A DNA stretch of 64,000 nucleotides from JdFR-22 sp964534325 (GCA_964534325.1 CAZHOR010000009.1:1-64000), one strand, 5' to 3'. Positions 26,448-35,734 are shown, counted from the stretch's first letter. Translations and numbers: made by a program. The notes: a model not told the origin generated them from the sequence alone.

Positions 26448-26865
26448 ATGTCCCAAATTGTTGGTGTAACATTTCCCATCCCCAAACAATACATGCACCG
26501 CTTCTTCAGCGGTAGTGGTAAAGACGTGTTCGTCAAACCTGCCACCGTCTACAAGCAGCTGAAGAGGGGGTATGAAGTTCGTGTTCTATCAGTCCCACGA
26601 GGACACGGGCTACGTAGGAGAAGCCGTTATCAAGAGGATCATCTTGATGGACGACCCCATGAAGTTCTTTGAGACCTACGGTGACAGAATATTCCTCACC
26701 AGAGAAGAGCTCAAGGACTATCTCAAGAACCAGGAGAAATGGAGCAGCAGCTCCAGGAAGAAGAGGCAGTGGATGGCCATTGAGCTGGAGAACATAAGGA
26801 AATACGATGAACCCGTTAAACCCAAACGCTTTGTGTCCGTGGGAGGACAGTACCTGAGAGAATAA
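26448..26865 (+). pseudogene. DUF365-type protein split by a one-base frameshift
   Basis: The start (MSQIVGVTFPIPKQYMHRFF, then KPATVYKQLKRG) and the continuation in another frame (MKFVFYQSHEDTGYVGEAVI to RFVSVGGQYLRE) fit end to end as one DUF365/PUA-like protein of about 138 residues. The break lies in a run of five G at 26566-26570: aag agg ggt atg would read through, but the run has one G too many. Either the gene is recently broken or the base is a sequencing slip. The start codon follows gggtga closely, so it belongs to the operon of the HicA-like gene. Confidence 0.75.
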
Positions 26866-26994
26866 ATGGAGACTTCTCTCTACCAGAGAAAGATTTGAGA
26901 CCATCAAATATGTATTGGATAATAATTTATTGAAGAGTTTATGAAGTCAATAAAATAAATGGTTCTGTGTAATCCAAACTAATACAATAGTATT

Positions 26995-27402
26995 CTATTC
27001 TCCTCGCATTCCCCATGGTATCCATGTTACAGCGTTTATTCCGCCCAATACCAGCACCGATATCAAGAAGATGGCGATATTCTGGTAAATATCGTAATTT
27101 GAAGCGTATGTGAACGCCCACCCAATAAGGAACAACAGCCACCCGATCCCCGATACCGCCGATATTGTTACTCTCCATCTCAAGTTGAATTCGGACCCCA
27201 ACCCCAAACTCACCCACAAAACGGAGGTCAAGGCGCCTGCAAGCAGGAGAGAAACGAACAGGATACCGAGATTCTGGTACACGCTATATTCTCCTGCATA
27301 GAAGAACAGCCACGCGATAAGGAATATCAGCCACGCTACCCCTATGACCGCCGATAGGGCTACCCTCAATCCCAACCGGTTACTCTCTCCCTCTTTCATC
27401 AT
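26995..27402 (-). CDS. Four-helix membrane protein with an internal duplication
   Basis: About 136 residues. Two similar halves: LRVALSAVIGVAWLIFLIAW with EYSVYQNLGILFVSLLLAG, and RVTISAVSGIGWLLFLIGW with NYDIYQNIAIFLISVLVLG. Each gives two membrane helices around a short YxxYQN loop. No known family is named by me. I start at 27402 because a TATA-like ttttttatac sits about 25-30 bases before, giving a leaderless message; the longer frame to 27447 covers that box. Confidence 0.75.
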   Translation of the reverse strand: MMKEGESNRLGLRVALSAVIGVAWLIFLIAWLFFYAGEYSVYQNLGILFVSLLLAGALTSVLWVSLGLGSEFNLRWRVTISAVSGIGWLLFLIGWAFTYASNYDIYQNIAIFLISVLVLGGINAVTWIPWGMRGE

Positions 27403-27550
27403 ACCATTAATCAATCGAACTTGTATAAAAAACAATCTATACAACACTAAAGCTCTCCAGACATACCTCTCCGGAAAAACAATGTAAACTAAAATTAAAT
27501 AAAAAAGAGAGTGTAAATTTGGAGTGTTGAGTTTATGGAGTTTATCGTGG

Positions 27551-28195
27551 TTACCATCTGTATCTCTCTTTTATCCGTTCCTCCCTTGGTAGGGTGAATT
27601 TGTCCATGTCGAACTCTTCAAGAACCTTTGGAGGGCGTAGTGCACCTATTTTTACGTATTTGGATAATACTGCAATGTCGTAGTACTCGTTCCCCACCTT
27701 GAACTCCTTGACCAGTGTCGCTTCCCGGGAGTAGCCCCAGAGGGATGCTCTTTCCAGTGCATAGACGTCTATAGTAGGGGTCTCGATCTTTAATTTCTCT
27801 ACTCCTACCGCTGTTGCGATCTTGTCGCATGCTGAGGTCATTCCGACGATTATGCCTTTTTCTTTGTACTTCCTGTCCAGCAGGATGGATAATACTGCAA
27901 CATGACTCCTTCTCTTCCTCTGGTCGAATCTCATGGCTACACTGGCAACTACCTTTTCGTTATGGAGGGCTATCAATGGTAACACTTTGGTGTAATCGAG
28001 CTCTTCTATCCATCTTTTGACCATCTCAGTGTCCTTGATATCATCTGCCAGGTATCTGACCTCTCTATCATCGAATTGCTGGAAGAATGCAATGAATTTG
28101 TCCTCGTCCTCTTTTACGAGTGGTCTTATAGTTATTTCAGTCCCATCCTCTAATTTTATAATTCTTTTTAGGTCCCCCATATCCATTTTTAGCAT
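27551..28195 (-). CDS. GNAT-family acetyltransferase
   Basis: 214 residues. The opening IIKLEDGTEITIRPLVKEDE and PLIALHNEKVVASVAMRFD are usual for the family. HVAVLSILLDRKYKEKGIIV is a weak acetyl-CoA loop, without the usual QxxGxG/A, and ERASLWGYSREATLVKEFKV replaces the normal end. The substrate is unknown. The C-terminus (from about 180) extends past the fold. A ggtggt lies eight bases before the ATG. Confidence 0.75.
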   Translation of the reverse strand: MLKMDMGDLKRIIKLEDGTEITIRPLVKEDEDKFIAFFQQFDDREVRYLADDIKDTEMVKRWIEELDYTKVLPLIALHNEKVVASVAMRFDQRKRRSHVAVLSILLDRKYKEKGIIVGMTSACDKIATAVGVEKLKIETPTIDVYALERASLWGYSREATLVKEFKVGNEYYDIAVLSKYVKIGALRPPKVLEEFDMDKFTLPREERIKERYRW

Positions 28196-28394
28196 TTTAA
28201 ACCACCATATCGTAATTAATCTCTATCATATTTAATACTATTTTATTAATATTTGTAGTAGAATATACTTTATACTTAAAAAATATTTACAAAATACAAT
28301 TAAAAATGTTCAATCAACTATTGAACCCAAAAGAGTAATCTTCACTCCACTGAAAATTTTATTAAATTCAGCTCAACACCATTAGTGAGTGGTC

Positions 28395-29423
28395 ATGTTC
28401 CAGCCGAACTTCACTTACACCGACAAGATCGTCAACAACCTCATCGAAATAACTTCAGCTAGAGATACTGTTCTCAATGCCTACATAATCCCCAAGTGGG
28501 AAGTGGCTTTGCGGAGAGAAGCGCTCATTAAGGCCACCCACGCATCCACAGCGATAGAGGGCAATCCCCTGACATTAGAAGAGGTGAGCATGCTGGCCAT
28601 CGGGAGGGAGATAACCGCCACCCAGAAGGCCAAGCAGGAAGTCCTGAACTACCTCAATGTCTTGGAGAACATCGACAGGTATCAGAAGGACGGATGGATA
28701 ACGGAAGAGACGGTACTCAAACTCCACAGTGATCTCACAAAGGACGCTCTGGAGCACCCCGATTACGAAGGAAAATACAGGGACATGCAGGTCTACGTGG
28801 GGAACAGGATGACTGGAGAAGTATCCTTCAGACCGCCACCGCCCGAAGAGGTCCCTGATCAAATGAGAGATCTTATAGAATGGCTTAATTCCTCTCAACA
28901 CCTGCACCCCGTGATAATTGCAGGCATAACTCACTACGAGCTGGTCCGCATCCACCCCTTCGTTGACGGGAACGGGAGGGCGGCAAGAGCCCTGGCAACT
29001 CTGGTCCTCTACCTCAGGAAGTTCGACATCAAGCAGTTCTTCGCCCTGGACGACTACTACGACTCCGACCGCCGCTCTTACTACCGTGCCCTGAAGTCCG
29101 TGGATGAGAACGGAGACCTCACCGGGTGGCTGGAGTACTTTACCGACGGCATCTTCATCTCCATAACCAGGGTGAGGGAAAGAGTGCTTCAGCTCTCCAT
29201 GGAGAGAAGGAAAAAAGAATCCAGGGGTCAAATAGCTCTAACCGAAAGACAGATGCAGATACTGGAGCATATTCAACAGCAGGGAAGGATTACGGCTGGA
29301 GATGTAGCCGAAATGTTCGATATAAGCAGGCAGGCAGCCCTTAAAGAGCTTAACAAGCTGGTCGATCTGGATGTGATCGAGTTGAGGGGCTCAGGAAGAG
29401 GAGCCCATTACGTCATGATATAG
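28395..29423 (+). CDS. Fic-domain protein with C-terminal winged helix
   Basis: About 342 residues. The Fic motif HPFVDGNGRAARAL is intact, so it can probably transfer AMP or a related group to proteins. STAIEGNPLT near the N-terminus is the inhibitory helix motif (S/T-xxx-EGN) of self-controlled Fic proteins. The end (LTERQMQILEHIQQQGRITA, GDVAEMFDISRQAALKEL) is a winged helix. ATG 28395 lies about 30 bases after a TATA-like attttattaaat. A GTG six bases upstream is the alternative. Targets are unknown. Confidence 0.92.
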   Translation: MFQPNFTYTDKIVNNLIEITSARDTVLNAYIIPKWEVALRREALIKATHASTAIEGNPLTLEEVSMLAIGREITATQKAKQEVLNYLNVLENIDRYQKDGWITEETVLKLHSDLTKDALEHPDYEGKYRDMQVYVGNRMTGEVSFRPPPPEEVPDQMRDLIEWLNSSQHLHPVIIAGITHYELVRIHPFVDGNGRAARALATLVLYLRKFDIKQFFALDDYYDSDRRSYYRALKSVDENGDLTGWLEYFTDGIFISITRVRERVLQLSMERRKKESRGQIALTERQMQILEHIQQQGRITAGDVAEMFDISRQAALKELNKLVDLDVIELRGSGRGAHYVMI

Positions 29424-29538
29424 TTCATCTTATTATGGCTCTACTCTCGAACCTGTTGTCATTTAAGTTGTCATTTAAGTTGTCGTTTTCATTATATTTG
29501 GTCAATAGCTTTATATCTATCTCACCTTATGTTATACT

Positions 29539-29865
29539 ATGGACACCATGGTAATTGTTGGCTTGGTTTTAGGGTTTTTGCTGGGAATAAGCGGAATAGC
29601 ATTTGTGTTCGATGTAGCCAGTGAGGCGATTTCTTCCGCCCAGGACCTGCTCACTCAGTTCAGCACACTATCCACCATCGCCCTCATAGTAGTCGCATTA
29701 ATATTGATCGTTGCCGTCAAAATGGTCTCCTCGCTAATAATTGGGATAGTCATTGGAGCAGTGCTTAACATCATCCTGGAGATCAACGGCTTCAGCATCA
29801 TGGACGAAGTGGGCTCTGCGGTCATGAGCATGTTCACCATACCCCTGCGGATCCTAACTCTTTAA
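29539..29865 (+). CDS. Small membrane protein, paralogue of the gene at 31369
   Basis: 108 residues with three hydrophobic segments (VIVGLVLGFLLGISGIAFVF; LSTIALIVVALILIVAVKMV; LIIGIVIGAVLNIILEING). The 31369-31701 protein has the same plan and near-matching blocks: LLG-SG-A, LSTxALIVxALxxIV and IxGAVLNIIL. A TATA-like ctttatatctat about 25 bases before the ATG suggests a leaderless message. No function is known. Confidence 0.7.
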   Translation: MDTMVIVGLVLGFLLGISGIAFVFDVASEAISSAQDLLTQFSTLSTIALIVVALILIVAVKMVSSLIIGIVIGAVLNIILEINGFSIMDEVGSAVMSMFTIPLRILTL

Positions 29866-29880
29866 CAGTTTTACTTTTTT

Positions 29881-30525
29881 TTACCTTATTTTTATTTTCC
29901 TCAACACCATAAGAGCCAGTATAAGGCCAGCAGCCCCCAATACGAGCTGGAACCCGGGGAGCAAAGGCAATTCGCTCCTGGCGTAAATACTGGTCTTCAT
30001 AACGTCCGTTCCGGAGAGATGCCACTCCGCCGTATTGCCCTCGACTTTATCGGCGTTGGAGTCAGTGATCTCACCCGGCATCTCCAGATGGTAATCTAGG
30101 GTCATGTCACTCAATAGTCTGTCCGCGATCTCCCCCTGAGGAACGTCTTCGTTCACGAAGCTCTTATCCTCGTATACAAGCTTACCATCCTCTTCGTATA
30201 TGCTGATGTTCCCTCCCTCAACAGGCTCACAGTTGGTGGCTTCAAGAGTATAGCTCACCGTATCCCCCCTCAGCACCTGATCATAGTTGGCTTCACATTC
30301 AAGATTGTCCTTGAAGCTGGAGGTCAAGTACTCCCCCACCGTAGAATAACCTTCTTCTTCAGCTCTATCCACCAGCGTGGAGTGTACAGTTGGGCTCGTA
30401 TTTATGACCATCTTATAGCTCTTGATCGCACCCCCAGAGCTGACCTTGGAGTCCACATTGAATGACATACATCCGCTGAGAGCGACAGCACACAACAACA
30501 TCAGGATAAGCAAGAACCTCTTCAT
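29881..30525 (-). CDS. Lipoprotein with a PGF-like C-terminal anchor
   Basis: 214 residues from ATG 30525. Lipobox ALSGC near residue 19. A beta-rich domain follows (SFNVDSKVSSGGAIKSYKMV and onward), then a C-terminal LPLLPGFQLVLGAAGLILAL with a short basic end. That tail looks like the PGF-CTERM sorting signal, so the protein has two membrane attachments at opposite ends. Family unknown. The frame continues to 30585 but has no signal peptide there; the TATA-like cttatacc at about 30550 fits the shorter form. Confidence 0.75.
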   Translation of the reverse strand: MKRFLLILMLLCAVALSGCMSFNVDSKVSSGGAIKSYKMVINTSPTVHSTLVDRAEEEGYSTVGEYLTSSFKDNLECEANYDQVLRGDTVSYTLEATNCEPVEGGNISIYEEDGKLVYEDKSFVNEDVPQGEIADRLLSDMTLDYHLEMPGEITDSNADKVEGNTAEWHLSGTDVMKTSIYARSELPLLPGFQLVLGAAGLILALMVLRKIKIR

Positions 30526-30619
30526 ACCATCCCCTTGGAGTAAATGGTATAAGATAATTCCTGATAATGGGATAATGGGTAACAACTTTATTAATTGATG
30601 AAATACAATTTATTATTGA

Positions 30620-31087
30620 ATGCCCAAATCCAAAGAGGAAGAAAAATATGTGAAGGTGTGTCCTGCCTGCAACAGCATCGATGTAGCCCCTGACTTCACC
30701 ATCCCCGCGGCGATCGCTGCCGGCGGTCTCTACATGTTCCGGTGCAACCGGTGCGACTATGTGAGCACTCTTTTCCCTGAATTCCCTATAAAAGAGCTAC
30801 CTGAACCGATAGACCTGGAAAATATCGAAAGAGATTATCAGACAGTAGATACCACATTCGGTAAAGGCTCTTTTGCCCTCCTCAAGCTGCTCGCTCCTTT
30901 AGGGCTCATCATCAGTTTGTTCATGTACTCCCTCCAGCAAAATCCCTTGTTCATGCTGGGGATAATAATTCACGCATACTTAACCCTCTACGTTTATGGC
31001 AAGAACTATTTCAACCGTAACAGGGCGCTCAGGATAGCAGGAGTCGCAATTATAATCCTCTACGTGATATTCTATTTCCCTCTTTAG
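30620..31087 (+). CDS. Zinc-ribbon membrane protein
   Basis: 155 residues. CPACNSID and FRCNRCDYVS form a CxxC...CxxC zinc ribbon on the cytoplasmic side. Two or three membrane helices follow (LLKLLAPLGLIISLFMYSLQ; FMLGIIIHAYLTLYVYG; ALRIAGVAIIILYVIFYF). No known family. The ATG is preceded by AT-rich sequence with TATA-like boxes at 30586-30612, so a leaderless start is likely. Confidence 0.75.
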   Translation: MPKSKEEEKYVKVCPACNSIDVAPDFTIPAAIAAGGLYMFRCNRCDYVSTLFPEFPIKELPEPIDLENIERDYQTVDTTFGKGSFALLKLLAPLGLIISLFMYSLQQNPLFMLGIIIHAYLTLYVYGKNYFNRNRALRIAGVAIIILYVIFYFPL

Positions 31088-31097
31088 CGCTCAACCA

Positions 31098-31117
31098 TGA
31101 CAGATCTTGTTCTGTCA
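31098..31117. terminator. Hairpin after the zinc-ribbon gene
   Basis: Seven-base perfect arms tgacaga and tctgtca with loop tcttgt start 11 bases after the stop. No T-run follows, so it may only mark an RNA end. The rest of 31118-31368 has no gene; a 20-codon tail in frame at 31293-31352 (QLNLDIEEVNRIYSMLYSK) may be the relic of a larger gene. Confidence 0.35.
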
Positions 31118-31368
31118 GGAATATAGAACCTTACCCCCTCATTCTGGAATTAGTTTTGCTTACAGCCACTGTTACCCTCTTATTGATGAGCAGAAAGGAG
31201 TGGAGGGGAGGGAAGAGATTAAAAGTTTGCTGGCCACGTCATCTCCAGTATAGTGGACAAGAACCAAACATTATACTTAGACTATAGCTCAACAGCTGAA
31301 CCTGGATATCGAAGAAGTGAACAGGATCTACAGCATGTTATACAGTAAATAGTTGCTAGCTGCCCAAA

Positions 31369-31701
31369 CTAAGCCAGTATGTTGAGGACTGTGGAGCCCA
31401 CCTGACCTACAATGTCAGTATTCACCTGCTCTACAACTTCAATATCGTTTATTTTCAGGATAATATTGAGCACGGCCCCCATTATCACACCCACCGCCAG
31501 AGAAGATACCAGCCTGACCATCACGATAAATACGAGGGCTAAGACTATCAGGGCTACGGTTGATAGGGTGGTGAGCTGGGAGAACTGCTCTTCAGCATGC
31601 GAGAGGGTCTCGGTCATCAGACCGAAGATGGAGGCAACACCACTCATTCCCAGTAGAACACCTATTAGCACGCCTATGATTACGATAGCCGTGTCTCCCA
31701 T
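31369..31701 (-). CDS. Small membrane protein, paralogue of the gene at 29539
   Basis: 110 residues, three hydrophobic segments (IVIIGVLIGVLLGMSGVASI; LSTVALIVLALVFIVMVRLV; LAVGVIMGAVLNIILKIND). It aligns over its length with the 29539 protein. The two copies face opposite ways, 1.5 kb apart. Function unknown. Confidence 0.68.
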   Translation of the reverse strand: MGDTAIVIIGVLIGVLLGMSGVASIFGLMTETLSHAEEQFSQLTTLSTVALIVLALVFIVMVRLVSSLAVGVIMGAVLNIILKINDIEVVEQVNTDIVGQVGSTVLNILA

Positions 31702-31759
31702 ACCATTAACGACAGATCAGGTGGATAAAAATATTTTGAACATAATAGTAGTAAAACGA

Positions 31760-31784
31760 GGGGCTCGCCCTAAATCATAGCCCC
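31760..31784. other. Hairpin in the 312-bp gap before grpE
   Basis: Arms ggggct (31760-31765) and agcccc (31779-31784). No gene is seen in 31702-32013. The gap also carries the grpE promoter. Confidence 0.3.
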
Positions 31785-31983
31785 TATCACTTTAATAATG
31801 GAGCAGATCAAACTTTTTCCAGGATCCAGAGAATTAAAATGACTTGTGATCAATTCTATGGGGAGCAGCGTTGTAGATTTGTTGGGATTATCCCATGAAG
31901 TTAAAATGTTATTCAAGTAGGCGATTAAGTACTCCATTTTGGTTTCAGAGCCACTTGAAGGCGCTGAATGAGGGGACCAAAAC

Positions 31984-31995
31984 TTATAAAAATAT
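31984..31995 (+). promoter_or_regulatory. TATA box of the grpE-dnaK-dnaJ operon
   Basis: The sequence ttataaaaatat is centred about 25 bases before the ATG at 32014, so the message probably starts at or next to the start codon. No known archaeal heat-shock palindrome is obvious beside it. Confidence 0.6.
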
Positions 31996-32013
31996 ATCTC
32001 AGGAACCGATGAT

Positions 32014-32589
32014 ATGGTACAGTCATCAGATAATCAACATCAGGGAGTTGAAGAAGATAAAGAGCAACAGATGGATAATGAGCAGGAAGCCTACCAGCAG
32101 GAATTCACTTCAGAGGACATAGACTCCTTAAAACAGCAACTGTTAGAGGAGCAAAAGAAGGCTGAGGAATACTTCAACAAGCTCCAGTACCTCAGGGCCG
32201 ATTTCGAGAACTACAAGAAGAGAGCTTCCAGAGAAGTGGACGAGCAGGTTAAGCAGACAAAAGTGGAGCTCTTCCGCAAGCTGCTGGGAGTCATTGACAA
32301 CCTGGAAAGAGCTGTAGAGGCATCCAGAAACAGAGAAGAGGATGACCCCCTGGTGGAAGGTGTAGAAATGGTCCTGGACCAGTTCAAATCCATCCTGAGA
32401 GAAGAAGGTGTAAGTGAGCTGGAAGCTGTGGGTCAGAAGTTCGACCCCAAATACCATGAAGCAGTTGCATTTAAAGAAGCGGACGAAAATAATATAATCT
32501 TGGAGGAGAATCAGAAGGGTTACTGTATGGGTGATACCATAATAAGACCTTCCATAGTAATAGTAGGAAGGAGGTGCGACAATGAGTAA
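32014..32589 (+). CDS. grpE: GrpE nucleotide exchange factor
   Basis: 191 residues. An acidic, Gln-rich N-terminus leads to a long coiled coil (DIDSLKQQLLEEQKKAEEYF) and the conserved block RADFENYKKRASRE. The beta-wing ends with KGYCMGDTIIRPSIVIVG, the family signature. It swaps ADP for ATP on DnaK. The stop overlaps the dnaK start by eight bases, so the two are translated together. Confidence 0.95.
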   Translation: MVQSSDNQHQGVEEDKEQQMDNEQEAYQQEFTSEDIDSLKQQLLEEQKKAEEYFNKLQYLRADFENYKKRASREVDEQVKQTKVELFRKLLGVIDNLERAVEASRNREEDDPLVEGVEMVLDQFKSILREEGVSELEAVGQKFDPKYHEAVAFKEADENNIILEENQKGYCMGDTIIRPSIVIVGRRCDNE

Positions 32590-34414
32590 ATTAATTGGAA
32601 TTGATTTAGGTACAACTAATTCAGAAGCATGTGTGTTAGAGGGTGGAGAACCCAAGATGTTATCCAGCGCTGAGGGGAGCAAGTACTTCCCGTCTGTGGT
32701 GGCCTTCACCGAAGACGGAATGATAGTTGGTGAACACGCCAAGAGACAGGCAGTGCTCAACCCCGAAAAGACCATTTTCGAGATAAAGAGGAAGATGGGA
32801 ACGGATTATACGGTGAAAATAGATGATAAGGAATACACTCCGGAGCAGATCTCTGCGTTCATTCTGCAGAAAATAAAGAGAGATGCGGAGGACTACCTCA
32901 ATGATACGGTAGATCAGGCAGTAATAACGGTACCGGCATACTTCGACGACAACCAGAGAAGAGCGACCAGGGACGCAGGGCAGATCGCCGGACTGGAAGT
33001 GCTCAGGATCATTAACGAGCCCACCGCAGCCTCTCTGGCTTATCAGATGGATAAAGAGGAAGAGGCCACTATTGCCGTATTCGATTTCGGTGGTGGAACC
33101 TTTGATATCACCATTCTGGAAGTAGGAGAGGGAGTTTTTGAAGTTAAGGCTACCAACGGTGACACCCAGCTGGGAGGTGGTGACATCGATCGGGCACTGG
33201 TTGACCACTTCCTCAACAGGTTCAAGGAAGATACAGGCATAGACCTCAGTCAGAACAGAGAAGCCATGCAGAGGTTGACCGAAGCTGCAGAAAAAGCCAA
33301 GATAGAGCTTTCCAGTATGAAGAAGACCAATATTAACCTCCCGTTCATCTATGCGGATGATAGCGGCCCCAAGCACATGAACTACGACCTCACCAGGGCC
33401 AAGATGGAAGAGCTGGTGAGACCCGTACTGGAGAAAGTCAGAGAGCCGTGTGAGAGCTGTGTTAAGGATGCCGGAATCTCCAAGCAGGACATAGACCACG
33501 TAATACTGGTTGGTGGGTCCACCAGAATGCCTCTGATGAGAGAAATAGTGAAAGACATATTCGGCAAAGAATCGGAGAGGGGCGTGGACCCCATGGAGTG
33601 TGTCGCTGCCGGAGCAGCCATCCAGGCAGGTGTGATCTCAGGTGAGGTTACTGACATTTTGTTGCTGGACGTTACTCCCTTAACCCTGAGCGTGGAGACA
33701 GCCGGTGGAGTTGCCACTCCTCTAATTGAAAGGAATACCACCATACCCACCAAGATAACCAAGACATTCACCACCGCCGCAGACAATCAGACCGCCGTTA
33801 CCATTAACGTCCTGCAGGGAGAGAGGCCCATGGCACAGGGTAACGTATCATTGGGTCAGTTCAACCTGGAAGGTATTCCACCTGCACCTAGAGGTGTGCC
33901 GCAGATAGATGTCACCTTCGATATCGATGCCAACGGTATTCTTAACGTCAATGCCAAGGACAAGGGCACAGGCAAGGAGAACCACATAACCATCACCGGC
34001 TCCACCAGGTTGTCCCAGGAGGACATAGACAAGATGGTCAAGGAAGCTCAGGAGCACGAGGAAGAGGATAAGAGGAAGAAAGAAGAGATAGAGACCAGGA
34101 ACGAAGCGGACTCGCTGGTGTACACCACGGAGAAAATGCTGGAGGATTACAAGGATCAGATATCCCAGGATGTACACGACAGGATCAAGGAGAAAGTAGA
34201 TGCCCTCAAGAAGGCTCTTGAAGGCGAGGACATAGAAGAGATCAAGAAGAAGCAGGAAGAGCTAAGCAACGAAGTGCAGGAGATCGGAAAACAGATGTAC
34301 GAACAGGCGGCTCAAGCCCAGGCTCAGGCCGGACAGCAGGCAGGCCAGACAGGACAGCAGGGAGGTTCTGGATCTGGCGGAACCTACGAAGCGGATTATG
34401 AAGTGAAGAAGTAA
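32582..34414 (+). CDS. dnaK: Chaperone DnaK (Hsp70)
   Basis: 610 residues. ATPase signatures IGIDLGTTNS, FDFGGGTFDITILE and ILVGGSTRMPLMRE. The peptide-binding domain (LLDVTPLTLSVET) and helical lid (EEDKRKKEEIETRNEADSL) follow, then a Gln/Ala/Gly-rich tail (AQAQAGQQAGQTGQQ). It folds proteins in the cytosol with GrpE and DnaJ. ggaggtgcgac before the ATG is a good ribosome site. Archaeal DnaK systems were gained from bacteria at least once. Confidence 0.98.
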   Translation: MSKLIGIDLGTTNSEACVLEGGEPKMLSSAEGSKYFPSVVAFTEDGMIVGEHAKRQAVLNPEKTIFEIKRKMGTDYTVKIDDKEYTPEQISAFILQKIKRDAEDYLNDTVDQAVITVPAYFDDNQRRATRDAGQIAGLEVLRIINEPTAASLAYQMDKEEEATIAVFDFGGGTFDITILEVGEGVFEVKATNGDTQLGGGDIDRALVDHFLNRFKEDTGIDLSQNREAMQRLTEAAEKAKIELSSMKKTNINLPFIYADDSGPKHMNYDLTRAKMEELVRPVLEKVREPCESCVKDAGISKQDIDHVILVGGSTRMPLMREIVKDIFGKESERGVDPMECVAAGAAIQAGVISGEVTDILLLDVTPLTLSVETAGGVATPLIERNTTIPTKITKTFTTAADNQTAVTINVLQGERPMAQGNVSLGQFNLEGIPPAPRGVPQIDVTFDIDANGILNVNAKDKGTGKENHITITGSTRLSQEDIDKMVKEAQEHEEEDKRKKEEIETRNEADSLVYTTEKMLEDYKDQISQDVHDRIKEKVDALKKALEGEDIEEIKKKQEELSNEVQEIGKQMYEQAAQAQAQAGQQAGQTGQQGGSGSGGTYEADYEVKK

Positions 34415-34433
34415 TTAAGCTTCAGGAGTAATA

Positions 34434-35531
34434 ATGGCCGAGCAGGATTACTACGAGATACTGGGCGTTGACAGGAACGCCTCAAAGGACGAGATCAAGA
34501 AAGCGTACCGCAAACTCGCCATGCAGTACCATCCGGACCGGAATAAGGATCCGGATGCTGAAGAAAAGTTCAAGAAGATCTCCGAAGCATATGCAGTGCT
34601 ATCAGACGACGAAAAGAGGGCACAATACGATAGATTCGGGCACGCAGGTATAAGCGGCCAGTACTCCTACGAAGACATATTCGGAGGAGCTAACTTCGAG
34701 GACATCTTCAAAGAAGCCGGATTCGGTTTCGGCGGATTTGAAGATATCTTTAACCATTTTTTTGGTGGAGGATTCGGGGGCGGATTTGGCAGAGGAGCCA
34801 GAAGAGCTGAAAGAGGTTCTGACCTGGAATACAGGCTCAACACATCTTTGGAAGAAGTCGCCTTCGGCGCCAATAAGGATATCAAGATAAAGAAGAAAGT
34901 AAAGTGTGAGGAATGCAACGGCACCGGAGCCGAAGACCAAAGCTCCCGAAAGACCTGTCCCGATTGCGGTGGCGTGGGCCAGATAAGGAAAGAGAGCGGC
35001 AACATGTTCACCCGCTTCGTGCAGGTGGTCCCCTGCAACAAGTGTAGAGGCTCTGGAACAATAATAGAGAACCCCTGCAAGGAATGCAAGGGAACAGGCA
35101 CGGTCATGGGCGAAAGAACGATCTCTGTTAACATACCAGCCGGAGTTAGATCAGGTACCGTACTAAGGGTCGCCGGGGAAGGGGAATACGGAAGAGATGC
35201 TTCAGGAGACCTCTACGTGGTGGTCAATGTTCTGCCCCATGACACCTTCCAGAGAGAAGGGGATGACATAATCGTGGATGTGCCCATAAACATAGTGCAG
35301 GCATCACTGGGGACCAAGATTGAGGTTCCGACCCTCAACGGCAATAAGAAGGTCAAAATAGAGTCAGGAACCCAGAGCGGGGAAATGATAAGGCTCAAGG
35401 GCGAAGGAATACCTCACCTGGAAGGAAGAGGCAAAGGCGATGAATACGTCCGGGTCCAGGTACAGACCCCCAAAAAATTGTCCAGAAAAGCCAAAAAGCT
35501 GCTGGAAGAGTTGGAACAGGAAATATCATAG
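34434..35531 (+). CDS. dnaJ: Co-chaperone DnaJ (Hsp40)
   Basis: 365 residues, type A. J domain (DYYEILGVDRNASKDEIKKA) with the HPD tripeptide in MQYHPDRNKDP; a Gly/Phe-rich region (FGGGFGGGFGRG); four CxxCxGxG-type zinc repeats (CEECNGTG, CPDCGGVG, CNKCRGSG, CKECKGTG); then the client-binding domains. It delivers substrates to DnaK. Last gene of the operon, 19 bases after dnaK. Confidence 0.98.
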   Translation: MAEQDYYEILGVDRNASKDEIKKAYRKLAMQYHPDRNKDPDAEEKFKKISEAYAVLSDDEKRAQYDRFGHAGISGQYSYEDIFGGANFEDIFKEAGFGFGGFEDIFNHFFGGGFGGGFGRGARRAERGSDLEYRLNTSLEEVAFGANKDIKIKKKVKCEECNGTGAEDQSSRKTCPDCGGVGQIRKESGNMFTRFVQVVPCNKCRGSGTIIENPCKECKGTGTVMGERTISVNIPAGVRSGTVLRVAGEGEYGRDASGDLYVVVNVLPHDTFQREGDDIIVDVPINIVQASLGTKIEVPTLNGNKKVKIESGTQSGEMIRLKGEGIPHLEGRGKGDEYVRVQVQTPKKLSRKAKKLLEELEQEIS

Positions 35532-35734
35532 CTCTTACTCTTACTATTTCTTCTTCGAATATCTATTTTATTTTTAACTGTAGTATGAAGTATAAACAGC
35601 TTGGTAAGTATACCTCTCTTAAGATCGACCGGTCAACAAGCAAAGACTAACGAACTAGCTTGAATGTTCTCTTAATACTGGTGGTATCGGGAAGCGGTGC
35701 CAAGCTTTGCTACAGAAATTTCGATTATCAAACC

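Noticed and set aside
31293..31352. Short tail QLNLDIEEVNRIYSMLYSK as a gene
   Set aside because: No start codon or upstream frame; at best a relic.
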